A stretch of 64,000 bases of DNA, from positions 1 through 64,000 of the forward strand of contig CALUJF010000007.1 in assembly GCA_944320855.1 (NCBI GenBank). The letters are read 5' to 3'. Under the pieces are notes generated by a model. The model saw nothing but the letters and a program-made list of their open reading frames with translations, had not been told where the DNA came from and made no database searches. The stretch is from an uncultured Phocaeicola sp. GTDB taxonomy: Bacteria > Bacteroidota > Bacteroidia > Bacteroidales > Bacteroidaceae. Below, in pieces: positions 16,461 through 26,804 of this stretch. The translations under genes and the position numbers were made by a program. Each line of letters opens with the position of its first letter. Position 1 is the first letter of the stretch.

Positions 16461-17580
16461 GTTCCTTTTTATATTTTTCAGCCAACTTGCATACTTCCTG
16501 TGCTATTATGTCTGCAGAATTGTGGAAAGCAAGTTTTTTTATGTTTGTACTGAGGGCTTCCAGTTTAGCTTCATCGCCTGCCAATTCAATGGCTGTCTTT
16601 ATAAGCTTTTCTTCAGCTTCCGAATCTTTTATATATATTGCAGCATCTTTGTCTACAAGCGCCATTGCATTCTTTGTCTGATGGTCTTCTGCAACATTTG
16701 GCGATGGAACCAGTATTACAGGTTTTCCTAAAAGACAGAATTCTGATATCGAGCCGGCTCCGGCACGGCTGACAACAAGGTCGGCTGCCGTGTATGCTGC
16801 ATTCATGTCAGAGATGAAATCCGTAGTGTGCAGCATATCAGGACTTCCGGCGTTTGAATAACACTTCCGTGCTTCTTCAATATAGAATTTGCCGGTCTGC
16901 CATATAAACTGTACTCCGGACTGTTTGATATCATCCATGGCATGCATCACACAGTTGTTTAGTGTTCTTGCTCCAAGACTTCCACCGACAATCAATATTG
17001 TTTTCTTGTTCGGGTCAAGACCGAAGCTCTTTATCGCTTCTTCTTTTGACATCTTGCAGTCTAAAAGTCCTTGTCTTACAGGATTACCGGTCATGATGAT
17101 TTTGTTCTTGTCGAAGAACCTTTCCATGCCAGGGTAGGCTACACATATTTTTTCGGCTTTTGCGGCCAATAGCTTGTTGGTTACTCCTGCATATGAATTC
17201 TGTTCCTGAATCAATGTAGGAATACCCATTGCTCCAGCCATCTTCAGTGTAGGACCGCTTGCATATCCTCCAACACCGACAGCTACGTGCGGATTGAAGT
17301 CTTTGATAATCTTGCGTGCCATCATCTGGCTTCTGATGAGCTTTACAATGACTGAAAAGTTCTTTAGAAGATTTTTTCTGTCGAATCCCGCTACAGGTAA
17401 ACCTATGATTTTATATCCCGCAGCAGGTACCCTTTGCATTTCCATTCTGCCTTCTGCACCGACAAAGAGAATCTCAGCATCCGGGCGCATTGCCTTTATG
17501 GCATTAGCTATGGACAGGGCAGGGAATATATGGCCTCCTGTTCCTCCACCGCTTATAATTATATGTAAATTATCGCTCAT
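16450..17580 (-). CDS. murG: UDP-N-acetylglucosamine--N-acetylmuramyl-(pentapeptide) pyrophosphoryl-undecaprenol N-acetylglucosamine transferase
   Basis: MurG makes lipid II by adding GlcNAc to lipid I on the inner face of the cytoplasmic membrane. The glycine-rich loop ISGGGTGGHIFPALS lies near the N-terminus, and GVGGYASGP and the C-terminal donor motif (SRAGAGSISEF, then HQTKNA) are intact. I place the start at 17580 (MSDNLHIII), giving 376 residues; an in-frame ATG 39 bp upstream would add 13 residues not seen in the family. It overlaps murC by 11 bp. Confidence 0.95.
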   Translation of the reverse strand: MSDNLHIIISGGGTGGHIFPALSIANAIKAMRPDAEILFVGAEGRMEMQRVPAAGYKIIGLPVAGFDRKNLLKNFSVIVKLIRSQMMARKIIKDFNPHVAVGVGGYASGPTLKMAGAMGIPTLIQEQNSYAGVTNKLLAAKAEKICVAYPGMERFFDKNKIIMTGNPVRQGLLDCKMSKEEAIKSFGLDPNKKTILIVGGSLGARTLNNCVMHAMDDIKQSGVQFIWQTGKFYIEEARKCYSNAGSPDMLHTTDFISDMNAAYTAADLVVSRAGAGSISEFCLLGKPVILVPSPNVAEDHQTKNAMALVDKDAAIYIKDSEAEEKLIKTAIELAGDEAKLEALSTNIKKLAFHNSADIIAQEVCKLAEKYKKEHEH

Positions 17581-17683
17581 GTTTCGTCCTATTGTTTTTA
17601 TTTTTCGCAAAGTTATCAATAAACTTCAAAAAAAGATAGAATAATAATAAATTAATATGTTTATATTACTATATAACAACTTT

Positions 17684-18967
17684 TTAGTTTGTTTCTTTAT
17701 CCTTTTCTGCAGAATCTTTTTCAGCCAGTTCCAATGCTGCATTTTTAAGTATTGATATTGCTGCATCGTGCAGTTGTGCCTCTTTCAGTGCTTCTTCCTC
17801 TTCCTTCTTCGCTTGCAGCTCGTATACATGGCGGCTGATGCTCAGTATTATACCTATGTATACGGAGTTGATAAGCATTGAGGTACCTCCTTTGCTTATC
17901 AGCGGTAAAGGTTGTCCTGTCACAGGTATAATACCAACTGCTACAAGCATGTTGAACATAGCCTGTATTGACAGCAGTACGCCTATACCCATAATAAGCA
18001 GGGCATAATATGACTCGTCGCAGCCTCTTGCTATCTTGCCTATTCTGAGAAGAAGTACAATATACAGCAACGCCACGAATGCTCCTCCAATTAATCCGAG
18101 TTCTTCGATGATAATAGCATAGATAAAATCGGAAAAAGCTTGTGAAAGGAAATCTCTTTGTACACTGTTTCCAGGACCTTTCCCTAAAATGTGGCTGGTA
18201 GCTATTGCAATGTTTGCATGTGCCACCTGTGCATCGTTGTCAATGTCAAATTTTGCGGCAGGAACTTGTGTCTGACTGAAATGATTATCAATACGGCTCT
18301 TCCATGTAGTAAAACGATGTAGTCCTATTGCATCCCAAGCCTGATTAGGAATAAATTTGATAGCTCCAATAAACAAAACTAAACCTAAAGCACATATTCC
18401 AACAAGTTTCCCTAATTGTTTAATTGGAACTCTTCCTATAAACATCATCACAAATACTGTGGCACACAGCAATACTGCTGTTGAAAGATTCTCTGTGAAA
18501 ATAAAGAATACAGTAACTGATGTCAGAAGAAGGATATATTTGAAAGCCTTTTTATCAGTTCCTTCTTCTCTCTGGAACTTAGCCAATATAATAGATACTG
18601 ATATAATAAGCGCCAATTTTGCAACTTCGGAAGGCTGGAACTGGAAGAATCCCAAGTCTATCCATCTTTTTGCACCATTAGTCATGACTCCTTGTATTAA
18701 TACAACCGCCAGTAGTACCCATGAAACAGGCAGCAGCATATTCAGTTTTTTGAACCACCTGCATGGCATGAGGTGTGTAAAGAAGACTATGATGGTACCT
18801 GCCATAATAAGAGTTATATGAGATGTTATAGGACGCCAGTGGTCACCCGACTTGAAAGTGAGTGTACTTGATGCGCTGAACACCTCAATAATTGATATAA
18901 GGCAGAATAACATGAATATTATCCATATTATCCTGTCACCTTTGAATAGTTTCTTAAGCAAATCCAT
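17684..18967 (-). CDS. ftsW: SEDS-family peptidoglycan polymerase FtsW
   Basis: The 427-residue integral membrane protein has about ten transmembrane helices and belongs to the SEDS glycosyltransferases that polymerise septal glycan strands with FtsI. Recognisable segments are GAKRWIDLGFFQFQPSEVAK (about residues 98-117), QRDFLSQAFSDFIYAIIIEE and the conserved ISKGGTSMLINSVYIGI. The C-terminal 50 residues are cytoplasmic and rich in Ala, Glu and Lys. RodA is excluded by the cluster context. It stands 12 bp after murD and is followed by a 100-bp gap before murG. Confidence 0.93.
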   Translation of the reverse strand: MDLLKKLFKGDRIIWIIFMLFCLISIIEVFSASSTLTFKSGDHWRPITSHITLIMAGTIIVFFTHLMPCRWFKKLNMLLPVSWVLLAVVLIQGVMTNGAKRWIDLGFFQFQPSEVAKLALIISVSIILAKFQREEGTDKKAFKYILLLTSVTVFFIFTENLSTAVLLCATVFVMMFIGRVPIKQLGKLVGICALGLVLFIGAIKFIPNQAWDAIGLHRFTTWKSRIDNHFSQTQVPAAKFDIDNDAQVAHANIAIATSHILGKGPGNSVQRDFLSQAFSDFIYAIIIEELGLIGGAFVALLYIVLLLRIGKIARGCDESYYALLIMGIGVLLSIQAMFNMLVAVGIIPVTGQPLPLISKGGTSMLINSVYIGIILSISRHVYELQAKKEEEEALKEAQLHDAAISILKNAALELAEKDSAEKDKETN

Positions 18968-18979
18968 CTTGAAATCAGA

Positions 18980-20314
18980 TTATAGTTTTCTTACACAGTT
19001 CTTGAATTGTTCTCCTCTGTCTTCGTAGCTTTTAAACAGGTCGAAACTTGCACAGCATGGACTCAGCAGAACAGTTTCACCATCCTTTGCCATCTTATAT
19101 GCTGCGTCTACAGCATCTTCCATACTCTTCACATCAGCTATAGGAAGGCCGAAACCGCCAAAGAATTCATGAAGTTTTTCGTTATGAAGTCCCATAAATA
19201 TAAGGCCGCTGCACTTCTCCTTTACGAGGTCGGCTATCTCATTATAGTCATTACCTTTGTCTTTACCGCCAAGAATGAGAATCGTTTTTGTAGTCATACT
19301 TTGCAGTGCGTACCAGCAGGAATTTACATTAGTGGCTTTTGAGTCGTTGATATATTCTACTCCTTTTACTCTTGCTACCTTTTCAAGTCTGTGTTCTACA
19401 CCCTTAAAGTCGCTCAATGCTTCTCTTATACATTCTTTCTTGATGCCGGCAATATTTGCTGATATTCCGGCAGCCATTGAATTGAACAGGTTATGCTTTC
19501 CTGTAAGTGCCAGTTCCTCCTGTTCCATATTGAAAGCTATTGGTTCGGTGAAGCATATCTTTTTCTCTTTTACATATGCCACAGTTCCTTCTTCCTTAGT
19601 TTCAGCGAATGGATAATAATGGCCATGGATACCGTACTTGTGCAATTCATGTTGTATCACAGGGTCGTCATTCCAGAAAATGAAGGCATCATTTTCTGTC
19701 TGGTTCTGAATTATCCTGAACTTGGCATCTACATAGTTCTGCATCTTGTATTCATATCTGTCAAGATGGTCTGGCGTGATATTCATCAGTACAGCAATAT
19801 TGGCATGGAAGTCGTACATGTTGTCAAGCTGGAAACTGCTCAGCTCAATAACATAATAGTCATAGTTGCATTCTGCCACCTGATATGCAAAGCTCTGTCC
19901 GATATTTCCGGCAAGTCCTACATTCATACCGGCCTTCTTGAATATATGGTATATCAGCGAAGTAGTGGTAGTTTTACCATTGCTTCCGGTGATACATATC
20001 ATCTTGGCATTAGTGTATCTTCCGGCGAATTCTATTTCAGATATTATAGGAATGTTCTTTTCCTTAATCTTCAATATCATAGGTACATCGTTAGGTATTC
20101 CGGGGCTTTTGATAACCTCGTCTGCATTAAGTATAAGTTCCTCTGTGTGCTTCCCTTCTTCCCATGCAATACCCTTGCTGTCAAGCATATACTTATACTT
20201 GTCCTTAATCATTGACATATCCGACACGAATGTGTCAAAACTTTTCTTTTTTGCCAATACGGCAGCTCCCGCTCCGCTTTCTCCGGCTCCTAAAATGACA
20301 ATTCTTTTTGCCAT
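18980..20314 (-). CDS. murD: UDP-N-acetylmuramoyl-L-alanine--D-glutamate ligase
   Basis: The 444-residue ligase adds D-glutamate to UDP-MurNAc-L-Ala. The N-terminal domain opens RIVILGAGESGAGAAVLA; the ATP loop CITGSNGKTTTTSLIYH lies near residues 111-127, and ITPDHLDRYEY marks the central domain. The C-terminal domain has YINDSKATNVNSCWYAL, which is characteristic of MurD. It is 13 bp from mraY and 12 bp from ftsW. Confidence 0.96.
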   Translation of the reverse strand: MAKRIVILGAGESGAGAAVLAKKKSFDTFVSDMSMIKDKYKYMLDSKGIAWEEGKHTEELILNADEVIKSPGIPNDVPMILKIKEKNIPIISEIEFAGRYTNAKMICITGSNGKTTTTSLIYHIFKKAGMNVGLAGNIGQSFAYQVAECNYDYYVIELSSFQLDNMYDFHANIAVLMNITPDHLDRYEYKMQNYVDAKFRIIQNQTENDAFIFWNDDPVIQHELHKYGIHGHYYPFAETKEEGTVAYVKEKKICFTEPIAFNMEQEELALTGKHNLFNSMAAGISANIAGIKKECIREALSDFKGVEHRLEKVARVKGVEYINDSKATNVNSCWYALQSMTTKTILILGGKDKGNDYNEIADLVKEKCSGLIFMGLHNEKLHEFFGGFGLPIADVKSMEDAVDAAYKMAKDGETVLLSPCCASFDLFKSYEDRGEQFKNCVRKL

Positions 20315-20327
20315 GGTAAAAACAGTT

Positions 20328-21596
20328 TTATCTTATTTTTAATGTTATTATCGTTATTGCAGCCAGGACTATTGTTACTATCCAGAATCTTACGGTAATC
20401 TTTGATTCGTGGAACACGCTTTGAGGTCCTGTAAATATGTATGAACAATTAGGGTCGAGTTGTGCCATAGTTGTTCTGAAATGGTCGTGTATAGGTGCTC
20501 TTTTGAAAACCCTCTGTTTGATGCCTTTTTTCTTTCCTCTCTGGAAATATTTCACTTGCAGTATTACTGACAGGTTTTCCACGAGGAAGACTCCACACAG
20601 TATCGGGATGAGCAACTCCTTATGTATTATTATAGCGAAAACAGCTATGATACCGCCTATTGTCAGACTGCCTGTATCTCCCATGAATACTTGTGCCGGG
20701 AATGCATTATACCACAGAAAACCTATCAGGGCACCTATGAATGCACAAATGAAGATAACGAGTTCTTCGCTTCTCGGTATATACATTATATTAAGGTAGG
20801 ATGCATATTCTATATGACTTGACACATAGGCTAATATTCCCAAGGTTACACCTATTATAGCCGAGTTGCCGGCGGTCATTCCATCCATACCGTCATTTAG
20901 GTTTGCACCGTTTGAAACGGCTGTTACTACAAAAATAGTAATTATTACAAATACCACCCATCCGGCAGACTGTGCATGCTTGCCTAAGAAACCGACGAAG
21001 TCGGCATAGTCAAGATTGTTGTTCTTGAAAAACGGAATAGTGGTTTTTGTGGACTTCTCGTTTTGTACTTTATGAATTACATCTACCACTTCACCGTCTT
21101 TCTGTATCTCGACATTCTCGCGTATCACTACATCCGGGCTTAGATAGAGTGTAAGTCCGACTATGAATCCCAAACCTACCTGGCCTATGATTTTGAACTT
21201 GCCGTGCAGGCCTTCCTTGTCTTTTTTGAAAACTTTTATGTAATCGTCAAGGAATCCGAGTGTTCCCAACCATATAGTTGTTATCAGCATGAGTATCATG
21301 TAGACATTATGCAACTTTCCCAACAGCAGACAAGGTATCAGTATGGCTACTATGATTATGATACCGCCCATTGTCGGAATACCCTTTTTGTTTACATTGA
21401 AAGGGTCGATAGATGCATCTCTTTGTATCTCTGTTATTTGCTTCTTTTTCAGCTTGTTGATAAAATACTCACCAAATATGGCTGAAATAAGCAGCGACAG
21501 TATTACGGCCATGAGTGCTCTGAAAGATACATAGCCGAACATCCTCGCTCCCGGAAAATCAAATTGCTCTAAATAATTGAATAGATAATATAACAT
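20328..21596 (-). CDS. mraY: Phospho-N-acetylmuramoyl-pentapeptide-transferase
   Basis: The 422-residue membrane enzyme transfers phospho-MurNAc-pentapeptide to undecaprenyl phosphate, making lipid I. Motifs include KGIPTMGGIIII, the Asp pair in GFLDDYIKVFKKDKEGL, NLNDGMDGMTAG and FMGDTGSLTIGG, with PIHDHFR near the C-terminus. It is longer than the roughly 360-residue enzyme of E. coli because of an insertion of about 50 residues after the third transmembrane region (VVIRENVEIQKDGEVVDVIH), a Bacteroidota feature. Confidence 0.96.
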   Translation of the reverse strand: MLYYLFNYLEQFDFPGARMFGYVSFRALMAVILSLLISAIFGEYFINKLKKKQITEIQRDASIDPFNVNKKGIPTMGGIIIIVAILIPCLLLGKLHNVYMILMLITTIWLGTLGFLDDYIKVFKKDKEGLHGKFKIIGQVGLGFIVGLTLYLSPDVVIRENVEIQKDGEVVDVIHKVQNEKSTKTTIPFFKNNNLDYADFVGFLGKHAQSAGWVVFVIITIFVVTAVSNGANLNDGMDGMTAGNSAIIGVTLGILAYVSSHIEYASYLNIMYIPRSEELVIFICAFIGALIGFLWYNAFPAQVFMGDTGSLTIGGIIAVFAIIIHKELLIPILCGVFLVENLSVILQVKYFQRGKKKGIKQRVFKRAPIHDHFRTTMAQLDPNCSYIFTGPQSVFHESKITVRFWIVTIVLAAITIITLKIR

Positions 21597-21640
21597 TGTT
21601 CCTGTCTTTTTATTTACTTAGGAGTTTGAATCATAGGAAA

Positions 21641-23092
21641 TCAGTTGAGAAATATTTCTCTAACTACTTCTTTGTCGTCAAAATGGTATTTCACTCCCTT
21701 TATATCCTGGTAATTCTCGTGTCCTTTACCGGCTATTAGTATAACATCACCCTGATTAGCCAGCATACATGCTGTGCGTATTGCCTCTTTTCTGTCTGTT
21801 ATAGCCAATACCTTCTTCATTTCTTCTTTGTTTAGTCCGGCAAGCATATCATTGATGATGTCCTGTGGCTCTTCAAAGCGGGGATTGTCTGATGTTATAA
21901 TGACTTTGTCGCTTTGCTTTACAGATTCCTGTGCCATCAATGGTCTTTTACCTTTATCTCTGTTTCCACCTGCGCCAACTACTGTAATAACCTTTCCTCG
22001 TCCTTTCAGTACATCATGTATGGCGTTGAGTACGTTGACCAAAGCATCAGGAGTATGAGCATAATCAACTATGGCAGTGTAACCTTGTGGTGAACGCATT
22101 GAGTCAAAACGTCCGCTCACCGGTTTCAGAACACTTAGCTGTAGCAGAATATCTTCAGCTTTCTTGCCAAGCATATATGCTGCTCCATAAACAGCAAGCA
22201 GGTTATAAGCATTGAATCGGCCGATAAACTGTACATTAACTTCCGTATTGTTTATATCCATCAGCATACCTTCAAATCCGTCTTCCAGTACTTTGCCTTT
22301 AAAGTCGGCCATAGTCCTCAGCGAATATGTTGCTACCTTAGCTTTAGTGTTTTGTACCATTACCATTCCGTTCTTGTCGTCGGCATTGGTAAGTGCAAAA
22401 GCAGTCTTTGGAAGTCCGTCAAAAAATGTTTTTTTTGCTTTCAGGTAATTCTCTACAGTCTTGTGGTAGTCCAAATGGTCTCTTGTCAGATTTGTAAAGA
22501 TACCTCCTGCAAATTTAAGTCCGCCGATTCTTTTCTGTGCCACAGAGTGTGAACTGACTTCCATGAAAGCATATTTGCAACCTTCGTTGGCCATTCTTCC
22601 CAAAAGCTTGTTTAGTGTGATAGGATCAGGTGTAGTATGTTCTGTAGGGATAGCTTCACCGTCAATGTAATTGCATACGGTTGATATAAGTCCTACCTTA
22701 TATCCGAAGGCTCTGAACATATTATATAATAAGGTGGCAATAGTGGTTTTGCCGTTTGTTCCTGTCACACCTACAAGGTCAAGCTTCTCGGTCGGATTAC
22801 CGTAGAATGTTGTTGCTATTTTTCCGACGGCATCTTCTGTATCGCTTATTATTACATAAGTTACACCCTCAACTGTAGTTTCCGGCAACTTTTCGCATAT
22901 TATGGTCTTGGCTCCAAGTTCAATAGCTTTTCCTATATAGTTGTGGCCGTCGGCCTGAGTTCCTCTTATTGCGATAAATGCATTACCATCCTTTATGTTT
23001 CTGGAGTCGATTTCTATTCCGTTTACGTTAGTTTCTTCATTACCGGCAATTTCATATTTACCGGCAAGTCTTAGTAAATCTTTTAGAATCAT
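21641..23092 (-). CDS. murE: UDP-N-acetylmuramoyl-tripeptide synthetase (meso-diaminopimelate adding)
   Basis: The 483-residue Mur ligase adds the third stem residue. The ATP loop [18 protein letters not shown] lies near residues 107-124 and [10 protein letters not shown] follows. The specificity motif reads SDNPRFEEP; the DNPR tetrad is the established mark of meso-diaminopimelate enzymes, so the peptidoglycan is of the DAP type. It lies 22 bp downstream of ftsI and 44 bp upstream of mraY. No murF is in the window, as expected for this cluster in Bacteroidales. Confidence 0.95.
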   Translation of the reverse strand: MILKDLLRLAGKYEIAGNEETNVNGIEIDSRNIKDGNAFIAIRGTQADGHNYIGKAIELGAKTIICEKLPETTVEGVTYVIISDTEDAVGKIATTFYGNPTEKLDLVGVTGTNGKTTIATLLYNMFRAFGYKVGLISTVCNYIDGEAIPTEHTTPDPITLNKLLGRMANEGCKYAFMEVSSHSVAQKRIGGLKFAGGIFTNLTRDHLDYHKTVENYLKAKKTFFDGLPKTAFALTNADDKNGMVMVQNTKAKVATYSLRTMADFKGKVLEDGFEGMLMDINNTEVNVQFIGRFNAYNLLAVYGAAYMLGKKAEDILLQLSVLKPVSGRFDSMRSPQGYTAIVDYAHTPDALVNVLNAIHDVLKGRGKVITVVGAGGNRDKGKRPLMAQESVKQSDKVIITSDNPRFEEPQDIINDMLAGLNKEEMKKVLAITDRKEAIRTACMLANQGDVILIAGKGHENYQDIKGVKYHFDDKEVVREIFLN

Positions 23093-23114
23093 AGATATCT
23101 GTTTTTTTAGTTCT

Positions 23115-25232
23115 TTAATGTTTTAAAGTCAATGTTATCGTTTGCCCTTTTCTGGCAGTGCTGCCTGGCGTTATACTCTGAGATACCACCTTACCCATAC
23201 CGTTCAGTCTGACCGTCAAGCCTTTTTCTTCAAGCAGAAATACGGCATCTTTGGCTCCCATACCCCTGACATTGGGTACAAGCTTTTCGTTCAGAGTGAT
23301 TTCACTCAACCGTATGTTGTTGCTTTCGCTTGAAGCTTTGCACCATTCAATGTCACTTCCCGGCTCATTGTAATTAATGTCTAATTCGTTAAGAATATGA
23401 GTTGTTTCGTGAACATTTCCATTCTTGGTGTCGGGAATCATTACAGAAGTAGAATCCTTAGCCTGTGCCAAGTCAAAGAACAGATATTTTGCATATACTC
23501 GTTCTGCAATCTTGCTGAATACGCTACCGGCCTGTACACCTCCGGATGGACTCGCTTTAGGAGCCTGAATCGCAACGTAGCAACTGTACATAGGTTTCTC
23601 CGAAGGAAAATATCCGCAGAAACTTACAAGGTGTTTTGTTACTCCGCTTTTATATCCGGCCTTTCCTTGTGAAATCTGTGCAGTACCTGTTTTACCTGAT
23701 ACGCTGAAAAGCTTGCTTCCGGCCGGTTTCGCAAGTCCGTTGGCTACAACGCTTTTTAGTATCATCTGTATCTGCTCAAGGGTATTGTCCGAACATATCT
23801 GTTCGTTAATTACCTCTGTAGGGAAATCCTTTATAGTGTTTCCATCCTTTGTTATGGCCTTTACAAACTTCGGTTTTACCATTTTCCCATTATTGGCTAT
23901 GGCATTGTAGAAGTTCAAGATGTATATTGGCGGAATCTGTGTCTCGTAACCGATGCTCATCCATGGCAGCGTGGTCTTGGCAAAATATCTCTCCTTAGGC
24001 CCTAAGATTCTTGGACTGGCCTCACCAACGAACCCAAGATCCAATGGAGTGTCGATATTCATCCTTTTAAGTCCGTCTATGAATTTTTGCGGATTGTTTC
24101 CATAAAATTGGTCTATTATCTTTGATACACCGATGTTGGATGAAACTTCAAGGATTTTTGTCACGTCTATTACTCCATAACCTCCCTTATACCAGTTCCA
24201 GTCCCTCATCTTACTGCCATGCATGTTTACAATACCCTGTTCGGTGTCTACTTCATAATCAGGAGTGATGTATCCGTCTTCCATTGCCACCATAATAGAG
24301 GCAGTCTTGAATGTAGAACCCGGCTCCATAAGGTTGCTTACTGCTAAGTTTCTCATCTCGTAGTATTTTCCGTCGCCGGCTCTTGTCATATTGACATTAG
24401 CCTTTACATCTCCTGTCTTGACTTCCATTACAATGGCTACACCTGCCTCTGCTTCAAGATTCGTTAATTGGTCTACGAGAGCTTTTTCGGCAATATCCTG
24501 CATATCAACATCAATTGTTGTTATAAGGTCGCATCCGTCTACAGGCTCTTTGTCCACAATGTTAAGATACATGTTTCTTACTTTCTGCCTGTGAGTGATT
24601 CCTACCTCTCCTTTCAGGTACTTGTCGTATGTAAGCTCCAGACCATTCTTTGCACCTAAGGCGGTGTCGGGATATAAATCCCCCAATGTCCTCATCGCTA
24701 ACGAACCGAAAGGTTTCTTTCTTTGGTTGTATGCAAGCTCATGAAGTCCGCTTGTATATCTGTTCAGGCATAATACGGGAAGTTTCTTTACTTCTTTGTA
24801 TTCTATGTATGAGATTCTTTTGGGATATAGCAGATAATTTCTGCTTCCTAATTTCCTCCCTTTTAAAATGGTCTTTCTGAATTCTGCGGCACTTTTATCC
24901 GGAAATATTCTGTGAAGTCCTTCGCAAATCTCTTGCAGATGATTCATCAGCATGGTATCTTTCTTCACCCCACCGGCTTTGAAGTCCATGTATATTCTGA
25001 ACTCGGGCAGGCTGCTGGCCATAAGCTTCCCGTCTGCAGAGATTATATTGCCTCTTGTCGGAAATACTATGACATTTTCTCTCACGAATCTGTCTGCCAC
25101 ATCTTTCCAGTACTGTCTTTCTGCAAACATAATAATGCCGGCCTTTACGATTACTGCAATGGCCAAAAGAGCCATTATCAGAACGAAAAAGGTATATCTA
25201 AGAGTAATATTCTTATGTCCGGGTATCATCAA
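23115..25232 (-). CDS. ftsI: Penicillin-binding protein FtsI-like transpeptidase with a PASTA domain
   Basis: The 705-residue class B PBP cross-links septal peptidoglycan. It has an N-terminal transmembrane helix (about residues 12-32), the dimerisation domain, and the transpeptidase domain with active-site STFK in [13 protein letters not shown] in EVSSNIGVS and KTG in [11 protein letters not shown]-terminal PASTA domain ([20 protein letters not shown] and onward, last 60 residues) follows. PASTA is present in Bacteroidota FtsI but absent from E. coli FtsI. It overlaps the ftsL-like gene by 4 bp. Confidence 0.94.
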   Translation of the reverse strand: MMIPGHKNITLRYTFFVLIMALLAIAVIVKAGIIMFAERQYWKDVADRFVRENVIVFPTRGNIISADGKLMASSLPEFRIYMDFKAGGVKKDTMLMNHLQEICEGLHRIFPDKSAAEFRKTILKGRKLGSRNYLLYPKRISYIEYKEVKKLPVLCLNRYTSGLHELAYNQRKKPFGSLAMRTLGDLYPDTALGAKNGLELTYDKYLKGEVGITHRQKVRNMYLNIVDKEPVDGCDLITTIDVDMQDIAEKALVDQLTNLEAEAGVAIVMEVKTGDVKANVNMTRAGDGKYYEMRNLAVSNLMEPGSTFKTASIMVAMEDGYITPDYEVDTEQGIVNMHGSKMRDWNWYKGGYGVIDVTKILEVSSNIGVSKIIDQFYGNNPQKFIDGLKRMNIDTPLDLGFVGEASPRILGPKERYFAKTTLPWMSIGYETQIPPIYILNFYNAIANNGKMVKPKFVKAITKDGNTIKDFPTEVINEQICSDNTLEQIQMILKSVVANGLAKPAGSKLFSVSGKTGTAQISQGKAGYKSGVTKHLVSFCGYFPSEKPMYSCYVAIQAPKASPSGGVQAGSVFSKIAERVYAKYLFFDLAQAKDSTSVMIPDTKNGNVHETTHILNELDINYNEPGSDIEWCKASSESNNIRLSEITLNEKLVPNVRGMGAKDAVFLLEEKGLTVRLNGMGKVVSQSITPGSTARKGQTITLTLKH

Positions 25233-25585
25233 TAATCCTCCTTTATCAAATATGGTGGTTGTGTCGAAGTCGCAATAGGCGTTCCTTTTTCCGAAATATA
25301 GGTTTCTATTCTTGACTGTCGGCTTTTTTCTGTCAGTTCGGATGAAATAGTCAGGGCATCGTATTTGATGTCTGTCAGCTCTTTTTTGAGCTTGTCTATT
25401 TCAATCATTTCTCTTTGGCTGGAATATCTGTTGTCGATGTATACAATTGTCAGTACCACAATCAGGCACAACAGGTTAATCTGCCTCTTAAAGAAATCAT
25501 GGGCCAGAATATCACCTCCAAGAATACTCTTCCATGTGACACCGGAATTCTTATGCTCGTTGTTTGAATAATCTTTGTTACCCAT
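25229..25585 (-). CDS. ftsL: FtsL-like cell division protein
   Basis: The 118-residue bitopic protein has a cytoplasmic N-terminus of about 38 residues, one transmembrane helix (NLLCLIVVLTIVYI) and a periplasmic coiled coil (EMIEIDKLKKELTDIKYDA). Size, topology and the position between rsmH and ftsI identify it as FtsL, which links FtsQ to FtsW and FtsI. Sequence similarity within FtsL is always weak, so the call rests on synteny and topology. Confidence 0.82.
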   Translation of the reverse strand: MGNKDYSNNEHKNSGVTWKSILGGDILAHDFFKRQINLLCLIVVLTIVYIDNRYSSQREMIEIDKLKKELTDIKYDALTISSELTEKSRQSRIETYISEKGTPIATSTQPPYLIKEDY

Positions 25586-25596
25586 ATCTTTTACTG

Positions 25597-26511
25597 TTAT
25601 TTCTTTTCTGCTATTCTTAGTTTCGCGCTTCTTGATCTCGGATTTGTTTCTACTTCTTCATCAGTAGGAACAATGACCTTGTTGTTGATAATCTTGAAAG
25701 GCGTTTTTACATTACCGAAAAAGTCCTGTTCGGTCTTGCCTTCAATATTACCGGTCTTCATTATGTTCTTAACCATTCTGTCCTCAAGCGAGTGATAAGT
25801 TATCACGGAAAGTCTTCCACCCGGTTTGAGAACTTCCGAAGCCGACAACAGCATCTCTTTAAGAGCTTCCATCTCCTGATTTACTTCAATTCTGAGCGCC
25901 TGAAAAACTTTTGCCAGTTCTTTCTTCTCTCTTTCCCTGCCGTATAAAGGTTTTACAACTTCAAGGAAGTCCCCAATCGTTTCGAACTGTTTTGTAGCTC
26001 TACGCTTTACTAACGTTGAGGCTAATTTCCTGCTGTTCTTCAATTCACCGTACAGATAGAAGATGTCAGCTAACTTTTCCTCGTCATAATTATTGACGAT
26101 ATCGGCAGCTGTCATACCTGCTCTTTTATTCATTCGCATGTCCAGCTTACCTTCGAAACGGAATGAAAACCCTCTCTCGGAATCATCAAAATGATGGGAT
26201 GATACACCAAGGTCGGCCAAAATGCCGTCCACCTCTGTAACACCGTAATATTTCAAGAAATTCTTCAGATATCTGAAATTACTTCTCACGAAAGTAAATC
26301 TGCTGTCTTTGACGATGTTGTTCTCTGCATCCTCATCCTGGTCGAAACTGTAGAGCTTACAGCCTTTTCCCATCCTTCTTAAGATTTCTTTAGAGTGTCC
26401 ACCACCGCCAAATGTGACATCAACGTATATGCCGTTTTCCTTTAAGTCCAATCCGTTTATGCTTTCGTCCAGTAACACTGGTATGTGGTATGTCTGTTTT
26501 ACATCGTCCAT
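25597..26511 (-). CDS. rsmH: 16S rRNA (cytosine(1402)-N(4))-methyltransferase
   Basis: The 304-residue enzyme (MraW) methylates N4 of C1402 in 16S rRNA. It begins HIPVLLDESINGL, with SAM-binding motif YVDVTFGGGGHSKEIL (about 29-44) and the later FDQDEDA, ADLGVSSHHFD and SVITYHSLEDRMVK motifs. It is the first gene of the dcw cluster here. In many bacteria mraZ precedes it; none is found in the 293 bp before its start. Confidence 0.95.
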   Translation of the reverse strand: MDDVKQTYHIPVLLDESINGLDLKENGIYVDVTFGGGGHSKEILRRMGKGCKLYSFDQDEDAENNIVKDSRFTFVRSNFRYLKNFLKYYGVTEVDGILADLGVSSHHFDDSERGFSFRFEGKLDMRMNKRAGMTAADIVNNYDEEKLADIFYLYGELKNSRKLASTLVKRRATKQFETIGDFLEVVKPLYGREREKKELAKVFQALRIEVNQEMEALKEMLLSASEVLKPGGRLSVITYHSLEDRMVKNIMKTGNIEGKTEQDFFGNVKTPFKIINNKVIVPTDEEVETNPRSRSAKLRIAEKK

Positions 26512-26804
26512 AAATGCTGTTATTATATGCTTTATACCTTATTTATCCAAATTAGGCGTAAAATTATAAATTTCCTTACAAAAAACAGCTATCGTAGAAT
26601 GAAAATCTTTCCAAAAGTTATCAACAGGTATCGGACGGTATTGTAGAAAATCTTATATGTTTAAAATAAATGTAAAATCTTTGTCCATAAATATATTATT
26701 GCATAATTTTTAGCATGTAATTGTATAATTTTCTCCTTAAAATGTAACTTTTTGCAAAAGATACACTATTTTTGCGCTGAATAACCTAAAAAATAATGTA
26801 ATAT
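26512..26804. other. Divergent intergenic region between rsmH and glsA; no mraZ
   Basis: The 293-bp AT-rich region separates the dcw cluster from the plus-strand lipid genes. It contains no open reading frame for mraZ and no TGGGN repeats of the MraZ operator type. One -7 box for the plus-strand genes is at 26767-26774. A weak match to the -7 box for rsmH (TAATTTGG on the minus strand) falls around 26551-26558. Confidence 0.6.
26767..26774 (+). promoter_or_regulatory. -7 box (TATTTTTG) for the glsA-glsB-dgt genes
   Basis: TATTTTTG matches TAnnTTTG, 30 bp upstream of the acyltransferase ATG. TTTG occurs at 26751-26754, closer than the usual 19-21 bp spacing, so the -33 element is uncertain. 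Confidence 0.5.

Noticed and set aside
26618..26626. TTATCAACA near rsmH as a DnaA box and origin signal
   Set aside because: It is a single site without a cluster of further boxes, an unwinding element or dnaA nearby.
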